5,338 bases of DNA from a bacterium (GTDB taxonomy: Archaea > Thermoplasmatota > Thermoplasmata > Lutacidiplasmatales > UBA184). Shown here in pieces: positions 1 to 5,338 of this stretch (position 1 is the first letter of the stretch; each line of letters begins with the position of its first letter). A model generated the notes under the pieces. The model saw only the letters and a list, made by a program, of their open reading frames with translations, made no database searches and was not told the origin of the DNA. Where the stretch lies: NCBI GenBank assembly GCA_021832495.1, contig JAKBKR010000168.1, positions 1 through 5,338 of the forward strand. Direction: 5' to 3'. A program made the position numbers and the translations under genes.

Positions 1-416
1 GTGAACGACATAAGGATGTAGTCGACCTTGCCGCCGTATGTACCCGCGACGAGGCCGATGATCAAGCCGATAACCGCGGCAGAAAGGGTTATCGAGCCGA
101 TCAGGAAAAGGTCCCAACGGGAACCTGCGATCAGCCCTTGCGCCACCCCGAAGCCGAGGTAGGCCGTCTGGCCAAGCGGATGGGGCCCAAGGGAAAAAGG
201 AAGAAGAGAGAGCGTGGGGCCTGACGGTGCGGAGCAGTGTGCGATAAGGTCCGGATCGATGGACATGGCCGTCAGGCCCTTTGGGTAGAGATAGGGGGCG
301 GCCACAGCGGCAGCTATAAAGCATAGGAGCAACCCTAAACCGGCGGAAAAAGTGGGCTGGGAAAGGAGGTCCAGGATTGACTGCAAAACAACAGACCTCC
401 GTGCTGAGTTGCTCAT
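1..416 (-). CDS. dppC: DppC-type ABC transporter permease, second copy (partial, 3' end outside window)
   Basis: This is the N-terminal 138 codons of an inner-membrane permease of the dipeptide/oligopeptide/nickel ABC importer family. The frame is open to the left edge, so the C-terminal half, with the EAA loop that contacts the ATPase, is not visible. Residues about 24-45 form the first membrane helix. Residues 46-100 form an outside loop containing HCSAP (60-64) and HPLGQT (79-84). Residues about 102-126 form the second helix, followed by the family-typical GTYGGKVD. The loop and second helix are nearly the same as in the neighbouring full-length DppC (for example GFGVAQGLIAGSRWDLFLI in both), so the two are tandem paralogues. 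The start is the first ATG after an in-frame TAG; upstream is only a weak GGAAGGG. The ATG overlaps the stop of a 51-codon ORF (ATGA), so translational coupling is possible. Substrate unknown. Confidence 0.9.
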   Translation of the reverse strand, partial: MSNSARRSVVLQSILDLLSQPTFSAGLGLLLCFIAAAVAAPYLYPKGLTAMSIDPDLIAHCSAPSGPTLSLLPFSLGPHPLGQTAYLGFGVAQGLIAGSRWDLFLIGSITLSAAVIGLIIGLVAGTYGGKVDYILMSF

Positions 417-568
417 GGGTGACCCTTCCGCGTTGGCGGGGTATCTGCCGCGATGGTTGTTCTATGGTGGGGAGAAGTTCCCGACCTCCACGTGTCCCGA
501 GGGGGTGACTGGGACAAGGGTGCCGCCAGCGCTAGAGAGAGACTCGGTCCAAGCGGGAACGCGCGCAT
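413..568 (-). CDS. Possible 51-residue small ORF bridging the two dppC genes
   Basis: This ORF starts with ATG nine bases after the stop of the upstream dppC (TAA, 578-580) and stops with a TGA that overlaps the ATG of the downstream dppC as ATGA. A full GGAGG (572-576) precedes it, but only three bases separate it from the ATG, shorter than usual. The product begins MRAFPLGPSLSLALAAPLSQ and then becomes rich in P, T, R and H. It has no convincing membrane helix and no domain I recognise. Its position suggests a coupling ORF that carries ribosomes across the 161-base gap, since the downstream dppC has only a weak binding site of its own. However, the same DNA resembles the start of dppC in another frame, so the ORF may simply be what is left of a decayed gene. 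I do not assign a function. Confidence 0.3.
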   Translation of the reverse strand: MRAFPLGPSLSLALAAPLSQSPPRDTWRSGTSPHHRTTIAADTPPTRKGHP

Positions 569-577
569 GATCCTCCG
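528..577 (-). repeat. Out-of-frame partial repeat of the dppC 5' end (possible scar of another dppC copy)
   Basis: Read on the minus strand, this stretch repeats the beginning of the full dppC gene (1554-1614) in the same order: GGAGG, then ATG, then the 13-mer CTTGGACCGAGTC (541-553 here, 1566-1578 in dppC), then the 8-mer CTAGCGCT (528-535 here, 1554-1561 in dppC). The distance from ATG to the 13-mer is 15 bases here and 25 in dppC, so the two are not in the same frame. In the frame matching dppC the segment still reads A-W-T-E-S-L, but that frame has no start codon and reaches a stop before the next gene. Beyond 528 towards lower coordinates the resemblance fades. The downstream dppC has its own matching N-terminus, so this looks like an extra, third copy of the gene start. 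Confidence 0.55.
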
Positions 578-1603
578 TTACTTCCTCGCCTTCGGGGATA
601 GCCAATCCCGGACCCCATCCGAGATGAGGAGAATGGACAAACCGAACGCCGCGATCCAGACGCCCGGTATCAGCGCGCCCCACCAATAGACCCCAAACGG
701 ATGGTCGGGTTGCGGAAGCCATCCACCCGTAAAGGCAAGCCCCGCGCTCAGGATCCCCCCCCATTCCGGATAATTGAAATAGGGGACCACAGGGGTAATG
801 GACGAAAGGCCGGCGCCCAATGTGGAGCAACTCGTACCGCCCGACGTGATTATCGCGGTGGTGATGAACTGTGAAGCGATGATGAACGTGAGCGTCAAGG
901 CGACAGTGACTGGGACCTGGGCCAGCGCCGGGGAGGCGCTGTTCGGGAGGATGTGGTGAAGTAGGATGCGGCCGGGTGATGCGCCCGATGCCTTGGCCGA
1001 CTCCACGTAGGTCATCTGCCGTATACGAGTGGCTTCGCCACGGACGACCCGCGTAAAGGGGGCCCACATCACACCATTCATAGCCCCGATGAAAAGGTAA
1101 GGCCCTTGGGTAGGTGACACGCGGGGGAGCGTAAGGATGAGCACCAGGATCACAAGGACAAAATATGGGACGGAAAGGAATGCATCGGTCACGGTCATCA
1201 CCACACGGTCCACCCACCCCCCATAGGTGGCCGAGGCAAGACCAAGAAAGGTTCCCACCAACATGGATGGGACGGTGATCGCGGATATCAAGAACAGGTC
1301 CCACCGGGAGCCGGCGATGAGCCCCTGGGCCACTCCAAAGCCCATGTATTCGGTCTGGCCCAGAGGGTGATCTCCCAGAGACAAAGGGAAAAACTGAAGG
1401 GTGGGGCCTTGGGGAGCGGAACAGTGCACCAACAGGGCAGTGTCGACCGGGATCGCTGTCAGCGTCCGGGGATACAGGAGCGGAGCGACCAACGCCGTCG
1501 CCACGTAGAAGGAAAGGAGCGTTGCTCCGACCACGAACGGTGGCCGACGCAGAAGCGCTAGCAGCGACTCGGTCCAAGGCTGGTATCGCGTAAAAGTGGG
1601 CAT
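578..1603 (-). CDS. dppC: DppC-type ABC transporter permease (complete)
   Basis: This is a complete 341-residue permease subunit of a peptide/nickel-type ABC importer. It would pair with the DppB-type subunit upstream to form the membrane channel. About six membrane helices are visible: near residues 23-44, 102-126, 139-161, 169-186, 229-251 and 304-327. Family marks are HPLGQT in the first outside loop, ATYGGWVDRVVM after helix 2, the EAA loop YVESAKASGASPGRILLHHI (199-218) that docks on the ATPase, and NYPEWGGILSAG before helix 6, closing with SDGVRDWLSP. The usual T-x-A-x-L-S-F-L-G-L-G stretch after helix 5 is absent and replaced by a Ser/Thr/Gly-rich segment with a cysteine. The ATG at 1603 is chosen over the GTG three bases earlier because it lies six bases from GGAGG and forms a TGATG overlap with the upstream gene. 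Substrate cannot be told from sequence. Confidence 0.93.
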   Translation of the reverse strand: MPTFTRYQPWTESLLALLRRPPFVVGATLLSFYVATALVAPLLYPRTLTAIPVDTALLVHCSAPQGPTLQFFPLSLGDHPLGQTEYMGFGVAQGLIAGSRWDLFLISAITVPSMLVGTFLGLASATYGGWVDRVVMTVTDAFLSVPYFVLVILVLILTLPRVSPTQGPYLFIGAMNGVMWAPFTRVVRGEATRIRQMTYVESAKASGASPGRILLHHILPNSASPALAQVPVTVALTLTFIIASQFITTAIITSGGTSCSTLGAGLSSITPVVPYFNYPEWGGILSAGLAFTGGWLPQPDHPFGVYWWGALIPGVWIAAFGLSILLISDGVRDWLSPKARK

Positions 1604-4305
1604 CACGACCCTCCTTCAGAACCCGAGGTTCTCGGGTCCAGCCAGCGTACCAAAAGGTCTGCGACCGCATTCGTGAACACGACGGCGATCGTGAAAAGGT
1701 ATACCAGCGCGGCCAAGGACGTTGGGGAGACCGATCCCGTGAGGGCATCCCAAGCGGAGGTGCCGAGTCCCACATCGGCAAAGACCACTTGCACCACGGT
1801 CAGGGTGATGAGAAAGGCCCCGAACGTTGTGGAAAAAGCGGAAATGTAGAGGGGAAGCGACCGGCGGGCCGCATGCTTCCACAGCAGCGTGCGTTCCGTC
1901 ACGCCCCGGGAGCGGGCTGCGACCACATCCGGTTCCTCGGCGGACTCCGCCGAGGATGTACGGAGGTAACGGAGGTATATCGAGGAGTAGATGAGGGCAA
2001 TGACCGAGGCTTGGAGGAGCGTTCCTGCGGCGATGTACGCCTCGAGGAACCACGCCCCGTGCCAGGCTGCGTCTATGAGGGGGAAGCCCGTAGGTGAGGT
2101 CGTCATGTAGGGACTGACCCACCTCGGGATCCCTCCCATGTTGGCATCGTACCAGGAGGCGTTCTGCGGCATCAGGCCAAACACCGAGGAAAAGCTTCCG
2201 AACAAACCGATCCAAAGCGCATAGAACCAGCCGACGAAATAGAGGGAGAGCAGGATCGTGGGCCAAAAGAGACCGAGGGCGGAGTACACGCGGGTCGAGT
2301 TGTCGAGGGCATGTCCCCGCTTCCACCCCGAAGCCAGTCCCAAGGGATACGAAATGAGCACGCTGAGGGCCAGGCTGACCAGTCCGAGTTCCAGTGTGGG
2401 TGCGACCAGAGTCACGATGGGCAAGGTAAGGCTCCCCCCGATGGTGTACGGGAGGGGTTGCTGAAGCCAGGCTCCGGTGAAGAACGTGTAAAGATACTTC
2501 CCAAAGCTTGTGAGCTGACCGATGACCGTGACGTTCGTTCCGATGGTCGGCACGAGGCCCACGAGGACGAAGACGATCCCCACTACCAGAACGAGCCGGG
2601 AAAGTGTCTCCAACGCCACCCGAAGGAGAGGGGTACCGAACCCACGCCAGTGACGGAACGAAGGCGAGGACCGGTATTCTTCCCACCGAAGGGATAGCTC
2701 CGCCCGGAGCTCGCGGGAGAACGTCCGGATATCCCTGTGCTTTGCCAATCGGAAAAGCGCGCTCCCAAACCATCGTGGGAAGGAGACCGCGGTCGGGAAA
2801 GAGAAGCCCGAAAGGACGGCCCTACGGTCCTTCCGGCTCCGAACGCCCCGATCGACCCAGGCAAATGCACCCAGGGAGAACAGCCCAGCAACGATCCAGA
2901 GAAGGCCCAGCCACAGCCACGGTATCGGGGGCGGTGGAGACGGAGCGATCGGGGCCGGGAACACCGCGACCTTTACAGCGTTCGACACTTGGTTACCCTG
3001 GGAATCGGTCACGGTCAAGGTGACGGAAAACTGGGTGGAGAGATTGACACGGAACGTATGCCGGACGACCGGTCCATAGCCATACCCCTCGGTCGGGCCA
3101 AAGCCCCAAGTGTAGTTGTAGGGAGGAAAACCTCCGGAGGGGGACGCCGAGAACTCGACGGTCAGCGGTGATGTGCCACTAAGGGTGGACGCTGAGATAC
3201 TGAACCGTATTCCCCCGGGGGTTCCGCCCATGGGAACAAAGAGCTCCCACGGAACGATGGTCGAGTAATGGAAAGGTACGCCTCCGAACAGGATGAACAG
3301 GTTCGGACGGATAGACGGGGTCGGGACCAAGGAGGCTCCTCCGGTCGGTGGCGGTGTGTCCGCCATGGGAGTGAATAGCGGAGTCAGGTTCTGCCAGGTG
3401 CCGTTCAGGAAGGTCCAAGTGTCGTTGAGCACACCCTCCTTTCCGAAACCACCATAGAGAAGGGGATAACCTCCCGCAGTGGCGCTCGATGCGCTGTCAT
3501 ATCTTGGGGATGGAGCTTGGGCGAGAGGGAGTTGCGACCATGATTCGTTCTGGAAGATCCAAGTGTCGTTCCATAGAGTGGTTCCATTGGTGCCCCCGAA
3601 CAAGTACGCTTGGAATGTTGTCGGGTTGTAGCTGAAGGCCGCACCCCAACGAGCGGCCGGGACTCGGGGAAGGGCGAGCTCAGACCAGATACCCCCTTGG
3701 AAAACCCAGGTCTCACCGCTGGGCGCTCCCCCCGCCGTCTCTCCGCCAAACAGGACGAGGCCGTTCACTCTGGAGTCCCAAACCATCGATGCAAAGGCAA
3801 GGGGCGGCGGGGCATGGGAAATTGGCATCCTCGACCAGGCGTCCAGCGAAGCGTTGTAAAACCAAGTATCGTTGAAGAACGTGACGTTGTTCTTGCCGCC
3901 GAAGAGTACGGCACCTCCCAACAAGGGGTCTGTCGCAAGGGCCGCACCCTCCCGAGCACTGGGACCAATGGTGGGCACCGGAAACCATGTCAGGGCGGAT
4001 TCTGACTCGGAAAAGACCCAAGTGTCATTACAGAACCCTCCGCATCCGATCCCACCAAAAAGGAGCCCCTTGGCGGGGGTCCCACCTAACCAAGTGGCGC
4101 TGGCGTTCGAACGGGCGCTCACGTTGTAGACCGCCTGTAACGGAGGCTGGGACCATATCGGTGGAGGACCCGTCGACGGAACGACCGATCGGGAGCTATC
4201 CGCAAGGCTGAGCCCGGGCGATCCTGCCAAGAGAAAGGCCGCAACGATGGCTAGCCAGAACAGGCTGCCGAACGATCGGTTACAAAAACCAATCCGCTTG
4301 GCCAT
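1603..4305 (-). CDS. dppB: Kelch propeller-PKD-DppB fusion: ABC importer permease with an extracellular beta-propeller
   Basis: This 900-residue protein joins two modules in one unbroken frame. Residues 1-36 are a signal peptide (hydrophobic core about 14-34, possible cut after SLA). Residues about 80-356 hold six Kelch-like units, most with LFGG followed by N-D-T-W: near 81, 132, 183, 233, 282 and 336. Residues about 367-449 are a PKD domain, followed by a Pro-rich linker (449-462). A membrane helix at 463-484 is followed by basic residues, which puts the propeller outside the cell. After a cytoplasmic linker (485-560) comes a DppB-type permease, with helices from about 564 and the EAA loop PDVVAARSRGVTERTLLWKH (792-811). 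Ordinary DppB is roughly 300-340 residues, so the N-terminal 560 are an addition. Fourteen N-glycosylation sequons lie in residues 61-423. The gene begins 10 bases after the Nudix gene, with GAGG (4314-4317) eight bases upstream of the ATG. The propeller may bind substrate, cell-surface glycan or a binding protein; that is inference. Confidence 0.92.
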   Translation of the reverse strand: MAKRIGFCNRSFGSLFWLAIVAAFLLAGSPGLSLADSSRSVVPSTGPPPIWSQPPLQAVYNVSARSNASATWLGGTPAKGLLFGGIGCGGFCNDTWVFSESESALTWFPVPTIGPSAREGAALATDPLLGGAVLFGGKNNVTFFNDTWFYNASLDAWSRMPISHAPPPLAFASMVWDSRVNGLVLFGGETAGGAPSGETWVFQGGIWSELALPRVPAARWGAAFSYNPTTFQAYLFGGTNGTTLWNDTWIFQNESWSQLPLAQAPSPRYDSASSATAGGYPLLYGGFGKEGVLNDTWTFLNGTWQNLTPLFTPMADTPPPTGGASLVPTPSIRPNLFILFGGVPFHYSTIVPWELFVPMGGTPGGIRFSISASTLSGTSPLTVEFSASPSGGFPPYNYTWGFGPTEGYGYGPVVRHTFRVNLSTQFSVTLTVTDSQGNQVSNAVKVAVFPAPIAPSPPPPIPWLWLGLLWIVAGLFSLGAFAWVDRGVRSRKDRRAVLSGFSFPTAVSFPRWFGSALFRLAKHRDIRTFSRELRAELSLRWEEYRSSPSFRHWRGFGTPLLRVALETLSRLVLVVGIVFVLVGLVPTIGTNVTVIGQLTSFGKYLYTFFTGAWLQQPLPYTIGGSLTLPIVTLVAPTLELGLVSLALSVLISYPLGLASGWKRGHALDNSTRVYSALGLFWPTILLSLYFVGWFYALWIGLFGSFSSVFGLMPQNASWYDANMGGIPRWVSPYMTTSPTGFPLIDAAWHGAWFLEAYIAAGTLLQASVIALIYSSIYLRYLRTSSAESAEEPDVVAARSRGVTERTLLWKHAARRSLPLYISAFSTTFGAFLITLTVVQVVFADVGLGTSAWDALTGSVSPTSLAALVYLFTIAVVFTNAVADLLVRWLDPRTSGSEGGS
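1609..1616 (-). promoter_or_regulatory. Ribosome binding site of dppC, inside the end of the fusion gene
   Basis: The minus strand reads AAGGAGGG, a strong match to the 3' end of archaeal or bacterial 16S rRNA. It lies in the last codons of the Kelch-PKD-DppB gene. Spacing is six bases to the ATG at 1603 and three to the GTG at 1606, which favours the ATG. With the TGATG overlap it indicates coupled translation of the two permease subunits. Confidence 0.75.
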
Positions 4306-4315
4306 CCCGACATCC

Positions 4316-4870
4316 TCAGCGGGGTTGGTTTATCAAGGGGTTTGCTCGTACCGGTCGACATCGGTACAACCAATCCTCCCGGAAGGCCATGTCCCGGGGT
4401 AATCGATGGAACCATCGCACCTCGGATATCTCTTCGGGGACCAGGGAACGTGGCTTACCCGATCGCCACTGGGCCACGTATTGGAGGATGTCGAAGCGAA
4501 GAGGGGAGTCGCCTTGCTTGGGAGAGGTGTACGAGTTCCGGTAGACTTTCCACAGGCGCAAACCCTGAACACGGACCCCCGCCTCTTCATGTATCTCTCG
4601 GTGGATGGCCCGTTGCGGCGTCTCCCTAGGTTCGACACCACCGCCCGGTGTCATCCACTGACGGGACCAGCCGTTCTCCCGATGCTGACGGACGAGGAGC
4701 ACTCGATGGCGGTCGTCTTCCACGCGGGCGGCGACCCCTTGGACGATCCCCTGCGCGATACGCACCTTCAGCCGATCATACGCCAACTGGGTCACAGGAC
4801 ATTCCCGAAAGATCTCTCGGGCAGAGAAGGTCTCAGGATTGCTTAGCTTACCTGGGGATAACTTCGACAT
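4316..4870 (-). CDS. Nudix hydrolase
   Basis: This is a 184-residue member of the Nudix superfamily, cytoplasmic enzymes that hydrolyse a nucleoside diphosphate linked to another group, using Mg or Mn. The complete Nudix box (G-x5-E-x7-R-E-U-x-E-E-x-G-U) is present at about residues 77-99: G77, E83, R91-E92, E95-E96 and G98. Before it, GVAARVEDDRHRVLLVRQH is the usual first strand pair of the fold, and EISEVRWF near 147-154 is the typical C-terminal strand. An N-terminal extension of about 40 residues before the fold is not recognised. The in-frame TTG at 4882 would add four residues; I prefer the ATG at 4870, though neither has a clear ribosome binding site. The stop lies 10 bases before the Kelch-PKD-DppB gene, so co-transcription is likely, but the functional link to transport is unknown. 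The substrate cannot be read from the motif. Confidence 0.9.
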   Translation of the reverse strand: MSKLSPGKLSNPETFSAREIFRECPVTQLAYDRLKVRIAQGIVQGVAARVEDDRHRVLLVRQHRENGWSRQWMTPGGGVEPRETPQRAIHREIHEEAGVRVQGLRLWKVYRNSYTSPKQGDSPLRFDILQYVAQWRSGKPRSLVPEEISEVRWFHRLPRDMAFREDWLYRCRPVRANPLINQPR

Positions 4871-4909
4871 CCTATCGTTCAAACGGTGGCAACACCGGAT
4901 TCAAATGTC

Positions 4910-4924
4910 CCCCAAATATCCGAA
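4910..4924 (-). promoter_or_regulatory. Weak candidate TATA-type promoter for the Nudix-permease row
   Basis: On the minus strand, TTCGGATATTTGGG contains an AT-rich core about 45 bases before the Nudix ATG. In an archaeal promoter this would place transcription start near 4890, with a leader of about 20 bases. Another AT-rich candidate, ACATATAC, lies at 4988-4995. Neither is a good match to a TATA consensus; the region is simply the only non-coding gap upstream of the minus-strand genes. Confidence 0.2.
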
Positions 4925-4960
4925 CGGTTAGGCGAGTGGGAATACGGGAGCTTCGCATGA

Positions 4961-5338
4961 TTCCGTATCTTAGCCCAGCTTAACGGGGTATATGTACTCA
5001 CTTCGCAACTTCGGTGCAAATATGCAGTCAACAGTGTTGTCCTGTGCTGGCACCCCGATGGTCTTGTCGTCATCCAGTCGAGTGTGGGAACGTTCGGGAA
5101 CTATTATGCCTGCTTAACTGCCGTCATAATCTATGAGTTCGGGCCTGAACTTGGCTTAGCTCCCTTAATCGGGTCAGCGGAGAACGAAGACCCGGCCCAT
5201 CCGGGACATCCGACTGGTTCGAACGATGTAATGTACTGGGAGGTAGACTCGACCGAGTTGGTTGGGCTCTTGGGGCGAGGGGCTTCACCGAACCAGTTCG
5301 ATGCTTCCGAGCTTTCAAACCTCAACACCGTTCGGGAT
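4961..5338 (+). pseudogene. Degenerate metzincin-like zinc metalloprotease, C-terminal part (runs off right edge)
   Basis: An open frame of 126 codons reaches the right edge. From about 5054 it reads like the catalytic core of a secreted-type zinc metalloprotease: a strand DGLVVIQSS, a helix with YEFGPELGL (5132-5158) where the family has H-E-x-x-H-x-x-G, then DPAHPGHP (5189-5212), and NDVMYWEVD (5222-5248), whose methionine suits the metzincin Met-turn. It continues with GLLGRG, PNQFDASELSNL and a terminal VRD. The two expected zinc histidines are Tyr (TAT) and Pro (CCT), each one base from CAT. The frame has no ATG or TTG before the zinc helix, only a GTG at 5084, and a TGA stands just upstream at 4958. 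No signal peptide or N-terminal half is visible; 4871-4957 stays open in the same frame but is not recognisable. The gene points away from the Nudix gene. An intact but catalytically dead protein is possible but less likely. The family assignment is from motif memory, not a search. Confidence 0.6.

Noticed and set aside
462..1781. A 439-codon open frame on the minus strand overlapping dppC and the end of the fusion gene
   Set aside because: It overlaps two genes with clear family motifs, its translation is rich in P, R, H and S with no domain or helices, and it is the expected by-product of GC-rich coding DNA. Its tail is informative only as the dppC-frame reading of the repeat scar.
1616..2773. 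A 385-codon minus-strand open frame inside the permease half of the fusion gene
   Set aside because: It lies wholly inside the DppB-type coding region in another frame, and its translation is basic, Pro- and Arg-rich and featureless.
2604..3171. Plus-strand frames of 139 and 144 codons
   Set aside because: They are antisense to the PKD and linker part of the fusion gene and have low-complexity, Arg/Pro/Gly-rich translations.
4958..4960. In-frame TGA read as selenocysteine in the protease frame
   Set aside because: There is no reason to expect selenocysteine at this place in such a protein, I see no supporting RNA structure, and the frame shows other signs of decay.
5124..5328. Two short minus-strand frames near the right edge
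   Set aside because: The plus-strand frame over the same bases shows the ordered landmarks of a metalloprotease, whereas these have no recognisable features.
1..5338. CRISPR array, insertion sequence, tRNA or rRNA
   Set aside because: I found no regularly spaced repeats, no terminal inverted repeats with a transposase, and no tRNA or rRNA-like stretch. The only clear repeats are the dppC duplication, the scar between the copies and the Kelch units.

Overview
The window looks like part of an archaeal genome, most plausibly a moderately GC-rich member of the Thermoplasmatota. This is inference. It rests on the GGAGG-type ribosome binding sites, the Kelch units with an N-D-T-W signature, a PKD domain joined to a membrane protein, and 14 N-glycosylation sequons in the predicted extracellular part. 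No rRNA, tRNA or other phylogenetic marker is present.

From 4870 down to the left edge, four genes lie on the minus strand in a tight, operon-like row. The first is a Nudix hydrolase (4316-4870). Ten bases later comes a 900-residue fusion (1603-4305). Its N-terminal half is a signal peptide, a six-unit Kelch propeller and a PKD domain. Its C-terminal half is a DppB-type permease of the peptide/nickel ABC importer family. Overlapping its stop codon is a DppC-type permease (578-1603). After 161 bases comes a second, closely related DppC-type permease (1-416), cut by the left edge. The ATPases and substrate-binding protein needed for a working importer are not in the window and would be expected further left.

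The 161-base gap between the two dppC genes is not featureless. It repeats the beginning of dppC (GGAGG, ATG, a 13-base identical stretch and an 8-base identical stretch), out of frame. It also carries a 51-codon ORF that starts just after the upstream gene's stop and ends in an ATGA overlap with the downstream start. It is either the scar of a further dppC copy, a small coupling ORF, or both.

Right of the Nudix gene the composition becomes more AT-rich (87 G/C in the 180 bases 4861-5040, by hand count). On the plus strand, an open frame from 4961 to the right edge encodes the C-terminal part of what looks like a metzincin-type zinc metalloprotease. It has no ATG start and is preceded by an in-frame stop, and both histidines expected in the HExxH zinc site are replaced (Y and P). 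I read it as a decayed gene or an inactive homologue.

The working picture is a cell-surface peptide (or similar) importer whose DppB subunit carries its own extracellular propeller, with a duplicated DppC partner, next to the remains of a secreted-type protease gene.
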